A stretch of 64,000 nucleotides of DNA from Cutaneotrichosporon cavernicola (taxonomy: Eukaryota > Basidiomycota > Tremellomycetes > Trichosporonales > Trichosporonaceae), in assembly GCF_030864355.1 (NCBI RefSeq), contig NC_083397.1:434001-498000 (forward strand), in the 5' to 3' direction. A program made the position numbers and the translations under genes. Positions 45,488-55,600 of the stretch are shown here, piece by piece. The stretch's first letter is position 1; each line of letters starts with the position of its first letter. The notes beneath the pieces are model-generated. The model saw only the letters and a list, made by a program, of their open reading frames with translations. It had not been told where the DNA came from and searched no databases.

Positions 45488-45694
45488 ATGTCCCTCGCCA
45501 GGTCACTCGCAAAGTCGGCCCTCCGCGAAACCATCATTATGCTCGCCGTTATCATCACGCTCCTTAACTTTATCGGATTGGCAGCTCTAAAAGTCCTCAC
45601 CTTCCTCATTTGCAAAACACCCATTGACGCAGCTAGAGAATTTTTCGGTGTAGCCAAAACTTTGGTGGAAACTGCAACTTGTTGGAGGTTGTAA
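45488..45694 (+). CDS. Small membrane protein (array member 5)
   Basis: 68 aa, beginning MSLARSLAKSALRE. A long hydrophobic stretch at residues 15-42 (TIIMLAVIITLLNFIGLAAL) is preceded by a basic, amphipathic N-terminus. The C-terminal 25 residues are mixed. No known family. Its leader shares a CGCAACCAGTTTCC-type block with the leader of the 44129 gene. Confidence 0.5.
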   Translation: MSLARSLAKSALRETIIMLAVIITLLNFIGLAALKVLTFLICKTPIDAAREFFGVAKTLVETATCWRL

Positions 45695-46008
45695 AGACTC
45701 AGCGCCACACAAGGCAAGTTCAATCCTCGAGACCCGTCGCCCCAGATCTAACACAAAGTGCTGGGTCGACAGGACTGACAGGCTGTTTAGTGTTTGATGA
45801 CCGTTAGGCCCCGGCACCCAAGTTGGATAAAACCCGTAGTCTCTTATTTCTGCATTCTCTTCATAACTCATTCAACATATAGCTCCTACTCGCCCCTACT
45901 CTACCTTCCATCTCGCCTCCTTTGACGAGCCCAAGTATCTTTACCCCTCAGCACTAGCTTCCTGTAACTCTCAGTTTCCCATTACCCCTACGCAAGCCGC
46001 CTTGTATA
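45695..46008. other. Short intergenic spacer within the array
   Basis: 314 bp. The right half is a C/T-rich leader of the next frame. No gene seen. Confidence 0.5.
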
Positions 46009-46227
46009 ATGCCCGCCCTTCCCCGGCTCGATAAGCTCACACTCCACCACTACTCTCCTCGCAGCCTCCCCGAAGCCGCCATCGTCGGCATCGTCATCGG
46101 ATCCATCTTGGGAGTCTGCCTACTTGTCCTTATCTGCTACGTCATCCACGAGCTGATCGTGGAGCTTATCAGTGGATTGATTATCATTGTCATCGCCATG
46201 GCATGCATCGAGTCGTTTTTGGCGTGA
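46009..46227 (+). CDS. Small membrane protein with two helices (array member 6)
   Basis: 72 aa from ATG, MPALPRLDKL. Two hydrophobic stretches lie at residues 23-46 (AAIVGIVIGSILGVCLLVLI) and 49-68 (LIVELISGLIIIVIAMACIE). Almost the whole C-terminal two thirds is membrane-embedded. No recognised family. Confidence 0.52.
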   Translation: MPALPRLDKLTLHHYSPRSLPEAAIVGIVIGSILGVCLLVLICYVIHELIVELISGLIIIVIAMACIESFLA

Positions 46228-46491
46228 TGGTGCGTACCCCTGATGCTGAGCAGAGCACGTTCTCGCTGCACACAGCGATGTTGCACGCGCAAAGGGCAAG
46301 CTGATGGATCAGACACCGTGTTAGCACCCTCCATTGCCGTCCATTGCACTAGTCATCACTACGCTCTCGTATCATCCCTTCACTCTAACACCTTCCTCCC
46401 CTCTTGCCGCCCTTCCCTTTGCCATTTCTTTCAATTCCAACCTCTCTTGATACACGACAACTCACTACCACCATCCTCACTCCAATACGCA

Positions 46492-46674
46492 ATGTCCCTC
46501 TCTCCCTCCGCCATCTCCGGTATCACCATTGCTACCGTGGCCCTCGTGGCGTTCCTCTTCTTCGTCGGGTACCTCCTCACCGCCATCCTCGCCATAGTCT
46601 TCTATGTCTACCGGGGCTATAGGGAGGGGCTCTGGAGGATCATTACGGTCAGCCTGTCCGCAGTGGGCGTGTGA
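46492..46674 (+). CDS. Small membrane protein (array member 7)
   Basis: 60 aa from ATG, MSLSPSAISG. A long hydrophobic segment at residues 9-40 (ITIATVALVAFLFFVGYLL and on) could be one long helix or a hairpin. It is followed by YRGYREGLWR. The MSL start and the layout recall the 45488 gene. A pyrimidine-rich leader precedes it. Confidence 0.52.
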   Translation: MSLSPSAISGITIATVALVAFLFFVGYLLTAILAIVFYVYRGYREGLWRIITVSLSAVGV

Positions 46675-47694
46675 CGAGTTCTGAAGACTACCCAGGTGAG
46701 CAGCTTCTGACTCGATGATCTGCACTGGATCCCACTGATGCCACAGAGCACAGAACTCCACTTCTTAAGCTTCCTCTCCGCGTAATACATACTTCCTCCT
46801 CGCGTTTAATACACCAAACACACGGTCATTCCTCACTACTTCACGCGGGTTCGTCGTCACTGGATCATTTGATGACCGGCCGCCTACGGTTCAAAAGCGG
46901 CTCGGCTCCATGAGTGCCGCTTTAGATGCTTCGTCTTGCTTCTTCGTTCGTCCTGGCTAGCTGAATTGTTCTGATTGTGCAGTACTTTTGTCCGAAGCGG
47001 AGGACAGTGGGGGGAGAAAGGTCGTGGGACTGGTTCAGCTGGTGCGTGTAATGCGTTACATGCAATATTCGTCGCCAGAGCTCATTCGAAGCTTGGGCTG
47101 CATGGCGGGGGGGGGGACTGCACCCAAAACACGAATTCCACCGTTTGAACCCCGCCAGGGACGATCTGCCCTGGCAACGCTAACAAGCATGACTATCAAC
47201 GCCAACATCCATTAACCCTAAGTGTTCAGTTAGCATACGATCCGTGGGGCATCGATGTGGATAAAGTAGTTCTAGAGCAGCGTTTATTGGGCAGGTGACG
47301 TGGCTGCACTGCCTCAAAATTCTCCATCATTCGTGACAACTGGATCTCCTGGACTGCTCCTTCGCTCCTTCGCTCCTTCGCTCGGCCCTCCCGCGCACCT
47401 ACCGGATAGGACACACCGAGCGCCTCCCTCCTCGCACTTGGTACGCCTCAGGAGGTTCGACGTGTGATACCACTACCTAAAACGTGTTGGGGCCGCGCTG
47501 GACACTGATAATTTCCTTGCTCAAGCCTACCGATCCCTACATCGCCTACCTGTCGTCCTGTGATGTTTTGGATACGTCTAAGCGTTCTTGAACAGCTTAG
47601 TCTGGATATATGCGTTGAAAAGGACAGAGTGAGATGAAAGGCTTGGGGATTATCCACTCCATCATGCGCCACAACGACTGCCTCCACCCCGTTT

Positions 47695-47753
47695 ATAATC
47701 ATCAGTCCGATCCTCCTGCCCATGATAATAATAATCAGTCCGATCTTCCTGCC
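47695..47753. repeat. Imperfect 26-bp direct repeat
   Basis: Two copies of an ATAATNATCAGTCCGATC-type unit followed by YTCCTGCC, separated by 7 bp. They differ at two or three positions. Function unknown. Confidence 0.7.
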
Positions 47754-48570
47754 TCTGGCGGGAGGCGGCTGCCAAGTGCCAAGGAGTAGCCAACCTCTAT
47801 GTGACGTGCAGAAGCCTTACGAGAACGGCGGCTGACTTGGTGCCGCTGAGTAACTTTTGTCCGCATCTCCTATCCTCATGGCCCTCAGTCCGCTTGTCTT
47901 GCCATTCAAAATCGTCCGTGAGATCGCCAACCGGGACCGGACGAATCGCGATCGGCGGCATGAATTCTAGCGCCATCATATGGGCCCAAGGCAGAAAACT
48001 ATCGTGCTATCAGCTTACACTCAAGCTCGTACGAGGGCGAGGTGTGTGTGATAGGAGCTTGGCTGATGGCTTCGCTTCGTGACCGTCCCGACATCACAAC
48101 GGTTGCCAAACCTCTCCCTCCGATGACTTCGACAGGTCAACACGTCCTGGTAATCTTTGGTAACTACATTCTGGAAAAAGCCACTCGGCCGTCCTGTAAG
48201 CGCACAGCTCATCCTGATCTACTTGATCAACTTGATCTACTCGATCTACTTGTGCACGAGCACTACCTCTCCCCTCTCTACCCTTGAATCCCACCATGGC
48301 AGCCTCCACATAGTCCTCACAGACCTCGACTGGCTCTGCACGCCCTTTGGCGCCCTTTGGCCGCTCCACAATCCCAAAGTCCAGTCCAACCCACGCGGTA
48401 TATGGGAGAACATCGGCGTCGTACCGATCAGACCCCAGCCGGGCCCCAGCTTCCGCGTCCTCGGCGTGCGCCACTCTGATGGCGCGGGTGACCCCGAGCC
48501 CCAGTCCTCGCTCATTGGATCTTCCTGGACCCGAACTTCAAGGTACACAAGGGGCGGCATATCCCGTCCG

Positions 48571-48622
48571 CGATCCACGGCCTATAGGCTCCGAGATCCA
48601 CGGCATATCGGCTCCGAGATCC
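48571..48622. repeat. Tandem repeat with GGCTCCGAGATCC
   Basis: Two adjacent copies of a GATCCACGGC...GGCTCCGAGATCC unit of about 25 bp. They lie in a non-coding or doubtful-coding stretch. Confidence 0.65.
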
Positions 48623-49672
48623 CTGATAACGAGTTAGAGTTTAGTTCTGATGAAGACGCGGCTGTTGATGTGGTGGAGTCGTGAGGTGTGGACCCCGTGG
48701 AGTAGCAGCCAGGCTTCTGCGCTGAGGTCGCGCTAGCGGCGAAATGGACCTCGCGCCGTCGGAGAGGTGTGGTCCACGCTTGTTGAGGGGAGGTGAGCGA
48801 AACGAAGCATAGCACCTTCCACATCCACTGTTGGATATCTATATTTGAGACGGAGAATCTGGCACCTGTACAAACCGCTCAGGATGGAGGCTACCTTTAC
48901 TGAAAGCAGGGGGTCTGATAGCGGGCTGTGTAGTAAAAAGATATGTCTATTCGTTAGTCAAAGCACGGTTCGACCAAGAGATCTCAGCCAGTGGCCAATT
49001 GGGCCAAACCATTGCCCAAAAAGTCGTCCCAAACGCGGTTTAACCATGATTCTGCCCGCACATGGGCTCGTGCGCACTGGGACATAGCGCAACATAGCCG
49101 CAGTCGAACGCACAGGCCCGTAACTGCTGATCAGCAACCGCAGACTCTGTCACTTGCAGACTTGTTGTCGCTGTTTAGGGGCCCGTGGAACGCCGGGGAA
49201 TGATCGGCGCTCCGTCGCCGTCTCCTCTTACCGTCTCCTCTTACCATGAGCACATTGCGCTCTCTATCGACATGCATTTTGGCCCGCGTAAAATGTTCCA
49301 CCTCACTGCGCGCGCGGAGCGTCTCACGACGCGCACCATGCGTGGGCTCACAACACTTTTTCTGTCGTCTCACAACATGCCCCGTGCGTCTCACGGAGAG
49401 AACCGTGCAGTGTTCTGTCTCACTCTGAGACGGCTTTCACCCTGCCTGGCTTCACAGCGTACACTGCAGTCTGCCTGAGCAGGCCGCGACTTCGCCGGGA
49501 GCATGCACGCCCAAACCGGTGGGCTCAGGCGGAGCCAGCATATATGCTGCCCCTCCCCGTTGTCATCTCACTCATCACCACCCAACCTGCAAACGAGTCC
49601 CACTCCCCAGTGCAACCACTCGACTCCAAACTCGAGTTGCAGCACTCACCTCCTCCCACCTACAAACCCGCA

Positions 49673-49909
49673 ATGCTCGGTGTCTTCCGCTCCATCATCA
49701 AATGGATTCGCTCCCCTTGCGGCGGAGGCAACCGGGATGATGGCCTCATCTGGGTCGACCCAGAGCTCGACAGGTCCTTCCGAGGTCCCACCGACAACCT
49801 CACTTATGTGCGTCCCCTGCGCGACCCTCACTTCCGTGTCGTTAACGGGCGCCAGATGGGTGTCGAACCCCACCCCAGCCATCGCATGCGCCGGGTCCAT
49901 TTCAAGTAG
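49673..49909 (+). CDS. Small hypothetical protein
   Basis: 78 aa from the ATG at 49673 (MLGVFRSIIKWIRSP). An in-frame ATG at 49544 would give 121 aa, but that ATG sits inside a CATATATG sequence that looks more like a core promoter. The product is basic and polar, with no membrane helix and no known motif. Weakly supported. Confidence 0.35.
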   Translation: MLGVFRSIIKWIRSPCGGGNRDDGLIWVDPELDRSFRGPTDNLTYVRPLRDPHFRVVNGRQMGVEPHPSHRMRRVHFK

Positions 49910-50049
49910 GCAACCATGATCGCTCTGGGGTTACGCCCCAGCGACTGGCGAGGCACCGACCGCCGTGGAGGCCCGTTTAAGAGGCCACGCCCAGAGTAGG
50001 CTTCTCCGAAGTGTTGTTATGGATGTAACCTGTGCATACTGTCTAGTGT

Positions 50050-51435
50050 CTAATCGACGCGCGTGAGCACATCAGCCCCCGTCTCGGTGATGAGGATCTG
50101 ATGCTCAAACTGCGCTGACCGCGCCCCAGTCTGTCATCAGCTCACTCCTCCGTCAACTCACGTCTGTCGCGACGGTCCACCCATCGTCCCAAACGCCACC
50201 TCGCGGCCGCGTGCCCTGAACAAGTGGCGGTTCGATGGTAAAGCAGTCCCCTGACTTCATGAGTCCGCGCTCGTGGTTTTCTGCGATCAGCTCCGGAAGC
50301 GAGCATGGAAGTCGATGCGACACGTGCCACCAAGGACCCTCGGCGCCATTCCCACGCGGGAGAATATCCACAATAAGACAAAACATTGTTTCTGATTGCA
50401 AGAGTACACTCACTGTGGTGCAGGATGTGCGGGTACGCGTGAAACTTGCGCCCAATGCCGTGTCCCACAAACTGCGTATTGACGCTCATACCATGCTTAC
50501 GTGCGTGTTCCCTGTCGTTAGCTCCGCTCACACTTTATAAATTCACTCAATAACTTTCCCGATACCAGCGTAACTCTTTCCCGGCCCGCATACGGAGATG
50601 CCCAGCTCAAGCGCCTCGCGGGTGACGCGTACGAGCTCGCGCCCAGCAGCATCGGCGGCTGGGAGGACGAATGTCGCGGACGTATCCCCATGGAAACCGT
50701 TGTAGTAGAGCGTGATGTCGACGTTGACAATGTCCGTGGCGAGGAGGGGCCGGCTGAGGTTAGTGCCGGAGGGAAGCTCATGGCGACAGGACGAACCTAT
50801 CCGGGATGCCATCTGCTGTTAGTTCTGATAGACTGGGGGACTCACGAGCAATAATGTTGTTGACGCTCGTCGTGCAACTTCGTGGGAAGTGCGAGTATCC
50901 CAATGGGGAAGGATACGCGCCACGCTTGACAGCCATTTCGTGCACAACGGCATCGATGTCATCAGTAGTCATGCCCGGCTGGTGTGAGAAGGGATCAGGA
51001 TCCAGAGTCCACGCCAACGCTCACCTCAACGATCTGCCCAACAGCTCGCAACACCTCCCCAGCCATCCGCGCAGCCGCACGTACACCGTCCTCTTCCCTG
51101 CTCCCCAGCGTAATACCCTCATTGCCCACCTCCTCCCCTCCGGGTAAATGTTCCCATATAGGCGCGGTAAAGAAGTTGGCCGGCACATACGCTGGGCGTG
51201 GAATCGACTCGGGCACAGGTCGTGGCGGAGGGTACACCTCCATCGCGGACTTGGACGAGAGGACGGCATACGTCCCAAACTGGCTCGGGGAGGGCGTGTT
51301 GTGTTCCCATTCAGTCTTGGAGGGGGAGGAGAAGCATCGCGTCAACCGCGCCAGCCGTGAGCGTCGGGAGAAGCAGCGCGCGGCTGATGTTGCCCACGTC
51401 ATGGTGATGTTTCGAGATGAGATCGGAATCGGCAT
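50050..51435 (-). CDS. Methionine aminopeptidase type 1, probably mitochondrial
   Basis: Metalloprotease that removes the initiator methionine from new proteins. Seven exons: 51435-51025, 50978-50846, 50812-50797, 50753-50547, 50511-50414, 50280-50162 and 50130-50050; 354 aa. The third exon is only 16 nt. Metal ligands are visible: Asp in VNVDITLYYNGFHGDTSA (two Asp), His in FVGHGIGRKFH, Glu in FTIEPPL and Glu in QFEHQILIT. HGIPD is rebuilt across exons 2 and 3. The N-terminus is rich in Arg and Ser (ARCFSRRSRLARLTRCFSS) and lacks acidic residues, as in a mitochondrial presequence. No zinc-finger N-domain of the cytosolic enzyme is present. A second ATG at 51402 could be used. It is divergent from the 51685 gene. 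Confidence 0.92.
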
Positions 51436-51626
51436 GTTATCAATCTTGGTCGCGCCAAGTTGATTAGCGGAACCAACGGTAATTAGAGGGAAGGTAATAG
51501 CGGGATCAATTCGCTCTCCTGATAACAGCTCCGAAGTATCATGAAGCCCGCAAACAAATCCTTCTACACGCCACCACCGACAACATCGCCACCACCACCA
51601 GACGTCCTCCATCGCCTATCCCCTAC

Positions 51627-51663
51627 ACTCTCCTACACTCTCCTACACCCTTCTACACTCTCC
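51627..51663. repeat. CTACACTCTC minisatellite
   Basis: Three to four tandem copies of a CTACACTCTCC-type unit in the leader between the MAP gene and the 51685 ATG. Confidence 0.7.
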
Positions 51664-51684
51664 ATCCCCGCCCACCCACTCACC

Positions 51685-52629
51685 ATGTCCCTCCAACCCC
51701 ACCCGACCGATGACGTCTCCAGCGTGAGCTCTGTGCCCTCATCGCGCAACTCGGGCTCCGGCCCATCCTCCATCACCGTCTCGAGCACCGGTACGGTTCC
51801 CCCTCCATTCCCTCTAACGTTAGGCCTCGATTTCTTCGAGTATCGCCGCGCCTGTTTCCTCGCCGGTGCGCCCCTACCCGTCGTATCCTCCTCCTCCACC
51901 ACCTCTTCGTCCTCCTCATCCTCTTCAGCAAACTACAACCCCCCACCAACGTACCACCTTCCTCCGCCGCCACCACCCGCCATGTCCGTGCCATACGCCC
52001 CGCCCCCTACCTCCGCTGTGGGCCGGCTGGAATCACTTCTAGTCGATTTCTCGGGCCCTTGTGATGAGTTGCGCGATCCTGCTGCGGTCGCGTGGCACGG
52101 GGGTATTGGCAACGTACACCGCAATCTTACGGGTAGCAAGCGCCTCGCCAAGGGGTTGAGGCTCGGTCTTGTTATTCGTATCCTGCGGGCTGGATGGGTC
52201 AAGGACGGGACTTGGCCGTGCGAAGAAGGGATGCCCGTCGATCCGCCGAGCTCGCCCGAGATGGGGCCGGTCCGCGAGATCAAGTACCCCCCACCTCACG
52301 AAAATCGGCGGCCACATAAGGTCAACGACAGCACTATTCGGGGACCGCGCCGGCCTACGGTGCATGATGCCGTTAGCTCATCTTTGAGCTTGAGCCCGAC
52401 AAAGGAGAAGAGCACTTTTGGCAGCCGGTTAGCGGCGCTCACATCGAGCTTTCTGAACGGTGGGAACGGGGAGCGGAGCTCGTCCTCGTCATCGTGGCCC
52501 ATAGGCCCCAGCTCGGCCATCCTGGGAGGCACGGACTCGCCTATGCCCGCGTCACCCCTCATGTCTGAGGGTCCCTCCGCACGGCAGGTCGCGCCCATGC
52601 CGGTGCGGCGCAGACTTGAGCGGACTTGA
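51685..52629 (+). CDS. Hypothetical Ser/Pro-rich protein with a conserved-looking core
   Basis: 314 aa from the ATG at 51685; an in-frame ATG at 51541 would add 48 residues but lies across the repeat-bearing leader. N-terminal and C-terminal thirds are Ser/Pro-rich and disordered. The middle has a compact, ordered-looking block: LGLDFFEYRRACFLAG, then RLESLLVDFSGPCDELRD and GSKRLAKGLRLGLVIRILRA. No family recognised. No signal peptide or membrane segment. Possibly a signalling scaffold, but this is a guess. Confidence 0.65.
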   Translation: MSLQPHPTDDVSSVSSVPSSRNSGSGPSSITVSSTGTVPPPFPLTLGLDFFEYRRACFLAGAPLPVVSSSSTTSSSSSSSSANYNPPPTYHLPPPPPPAMSVPYAPPPTSAVGRLESLLVDFSGPCDELRDPAAVAWHGGIGNVHRNLTGSKRLAKGLRLGLVIRILRAGWVKDGTWPCEEGMPVDPPSSPEMGPVREIKYPPPHENRRPHKVNDSTIRGPRRPTVHDAVSSSLSLSPTKEKSTFGSRLAALTSSFLNGGNGERSSSSSSWPIGPSSAILGGTDSPMPASPLMSEGPSARQVAPMPVRRRLERT

Positions 52630-52688
52630 GCGGATATAGATGAAGCATTACAACATATTCATGTCTATGGGGGGCGTAAGAGCGAAGG

Positions 52689-55600
52689 TCATTTGGCGTC
52701 GCTGAGCAGCTGCCCGAGCGCAATAAGGTACTCTTCCGCAATCGACGAGAAGTAGAACTCATGCGACGCATTGTGTCCGCTTTCCAGATTGTGGGCGAGC
52801 TCGTGCGCCAGGGTAAAGTACCACGAGATCAGTGCGTCGCGGTTTTGTCCGCGCTGAGAAGACGCGTCGTCTGCTGTCAGTTGCTTGTCCCTCCTCGACT
52901 TGGCTCACTCCATGCCTCATAGTAGCGCCCGTTGCAGAAGATCGTGCCGTTGCGGTTGAAGGCAATTAGCGGACCCTCACGGTCCCAGAAGACGTTGATG
53001 ACGGCAGGTTGGAGCTGATGTGAGTTCACTACTACGGAATAGCTCACCTCGAACACTTTAGCCAGCGGGAGGAGGACGTTTAAGATGAAACGCTGGCTCG
53101 TCGCCATTTGCGCGCCCTCGAATTCCTTCTGGTCTGTTTGTCAGCGCGTTCACTGAGGGTGTCGAATAGCTTACCTAGAGGCAGCCAGATCTGGCAGCTC
53201 TGTGGACCAGGGTTGTACGCCATATGGATGTTGGCCTCGGCCGATGGGTCACAGTAGTCCTGCTGGCTCTCGGGTGGCGAGACAATGTTCTGTCTGGTGC
53301 TCCTGATCTCCATGGCTCCGGTTCCAGGTTTCGAAGCCGCCACGGCCTTCCGCGCAGTCTCGCGGATTTGCTCCATCCCTGATGGCCGCTTGGTTGAGGA
53401 GCCCTGTAAGCCGCCGCGCGGGCGATGACCTGCACCGCCGCCGTGGCTTGGAGGAGAGCCGGTGGTGACAGGACCTGAGGCTGCGGCCGGTGCCGGTGAG
53501 GGAGAGTTCGGCGTAACACTGCCATCTCTGAAGCGTCTGAGCGCGTTTATCAGCCCTCCACCAGCAGGGTGAGTTGGCTGGGTTACGGCTTGCTCTGGTG
53601 CCGTTGGGATAGGCGCGCCAGCGCCCTTGATAGACAGCCTTCTCGCAGCCTCGACAGGTGTCAGCGGCGCGGCAGCAAGAGCTGCCGTCTTGGACGCCTC
53701 GCGTGCCTCGCGCTCCTTCACAGCTTCGGCCTGCTTGCGGAGACCCTCCTCACGATGGGCGTTGAGGATGCGGTCGACATTAAAGCCGCGCTTCTTAAGC
53801 GACTGGAGCGAAGTGCGCATGATCGACTCCAGCATGAGCACATCGTCGATCTTGGGCTGCTTCAAGAGCACAGTGCAGAGCGCATTGGCCACGTCGTAGA
53901 AGTCGGGCTCCATGGCCACGGACACTGTTAAGGCTATCGCCTTGCCACCCAGTGGCCGTGTTGCCATGGCGTACAGCTTCTATACCTGTCAGCCTAAGAC
54001 TTGACTGTGTAAAACCCACCTCAACATGCTGGTGTACATTCCGTCCGTCGCGGTACGTGTACCGCGCTAGAATGCCGTTGGCCTCCGAGACAGTGAAGTT
54101 GTCGCCCTTGGCGAGCCAGTCAGCCGAGTAGTCCGTAATGCGACGCGAGCCGAGGAAAATGGTGAGACGCTCTAAAATGAACGCCCGCGAGGCCGCAACT
54201 TCGGACGAGGTCCCAGGCCGAATTCCGTTGGGAACATACTCCGTCGACACACACGCCGACAGCGCCTTGGCCCCGAGAGCCCTGTAGAACGACTCAAGCA
54301 CAGCCTCCTCCGGAGCCGTGAGCACGAACTCGCCGAAGAATGTGTGGAGTGTGGCACTGTCCGCGATGATAGTGTCGCCCGCACTCGTGAGTACCCAGTC
54401 GCGCCGGAAGTCGTCTTGGCTATCCTTTCCGTGCTTCTCCTTCAGCACCAGTTGCGATGCCAGGAGGAAAGGAGTTTCCCGCATGGCCTTCAGTATCGTC
54501 GAGTCGAAGTTGTTGATGTTCGTGGCGAGGATGCGCAGCTGCTCAAGGTAACGCTCGCGGCCAGCCTGTTCAAGCATGCGCTCCGGGGAACGGAGTAGCA
54601 GCCGGGCAATGTCCTTTGTTGACGGCTCCGACTTGACGCCACAGTTGCGCAGGAACATGTTTGCGCTCGACCCAAAGTCGACGAACGTGAACGCCCACGC
54701 GTAGAGCGAGTCGGTGTGCACCGAAGAGAGGAACACTTCGTCGGGGCGTGCGAGACGCACAACGCCAGGGCCCTTCTCGGTTTTCTGTTCCTGGACGGGG
54801 ATGAATGCACGCGCTGCCAGCGGGGTGAGCGCGCTGAGAGTTGCCGTCCCCATGCGCGATGCGAGATACTCGAATACGCTGCGCGCCCGGGCAATGTCCG
54901 TCTCCGGAACGGCGAGGAAAGCGAGGACGAGCCTGTTCATTGGAGGGTCGGTCTCGATCTTGAGCTTCGCAACGTTCTCGGGTAGCGAGGCGATGCCGCG
55001 CACAACAGGGAAGCCGAGCGTCTTGCACGCGGGGTTCGTGAACACCTCTCCCGGCTTGGCGAGGATCGAGTTGCCCGTTGCGGTTGTCCCGGGAATAAAA
55101 GAGACGTTGCTGAACTGGCGTGGCTCGAAGCCGGCGTAATGGTCGTTGATGTGGTTGAGAAGATAAGCGAACGCCTTTTCGTTCATGGGAGGGGTACCTG
55201 CTGCAAGACCCAAGAGCACATCCACGGGAGGGAAGCGCTTCATGCCGATGTGGTACAGTAACCGCGCTGCAATGGTTAGCACCATTCAGAGATCGACACC
55301 TACCCTCCTCGGAACCAGGCTTCCATTTGTGCTCGTCCCACTCAAGGACCGGCAGCCCGAGCTCGCGCATCGCGTCCGTCGGTTCGTACAGTTCGTGCGG
55401 CTTCCGTCGCACTAACACTGCTTTGCTGCCGTCTTTGAGACGGGGCTGCTCGAGAGGGAACGCCGCAGTCTGGCGCAAACGCGCCCACTCTTCATTTGAC
55501 AGGGTGTCCTTAACAGACACGAGGTACTTCATAAGGTCGATACAGGACCACCCTCCGCCTGCAACGAGCCTGAACTGGTTAGCATCAGCGTGAAACGAAC

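Larger units (their letters stand above)
46675..49672. other. 3-kb gene-poor region with short direct repeats
   Basis: No supported gene. It contains TTCGCTCC repeated three times (47356-47384), a 26-bp imperfect direct repeat (47695-47720 and 47728-47753), a GATCTACTT-type repeat (48213-48252) and a repeated GGCTCCGAGATCC block (48571-48622). A 175-codon plus-strand frame at 48157-48684 opens without ATG and overlaps these repeats; I do not call it a gene. It starts right after the small-protein array. Confidence 0.55.

Noticed and set aside
46995..47160. Another B-box-like GGGGTTCAAAC on the minus strand
   Set aside because: No cloverleaf can be folded around it by eye.
48157..48684. 175-codon plus-strand frame
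   Set aside because: It opens at a non-ATG codon and runs through tandem DNA repeats; low-complexity product without family.
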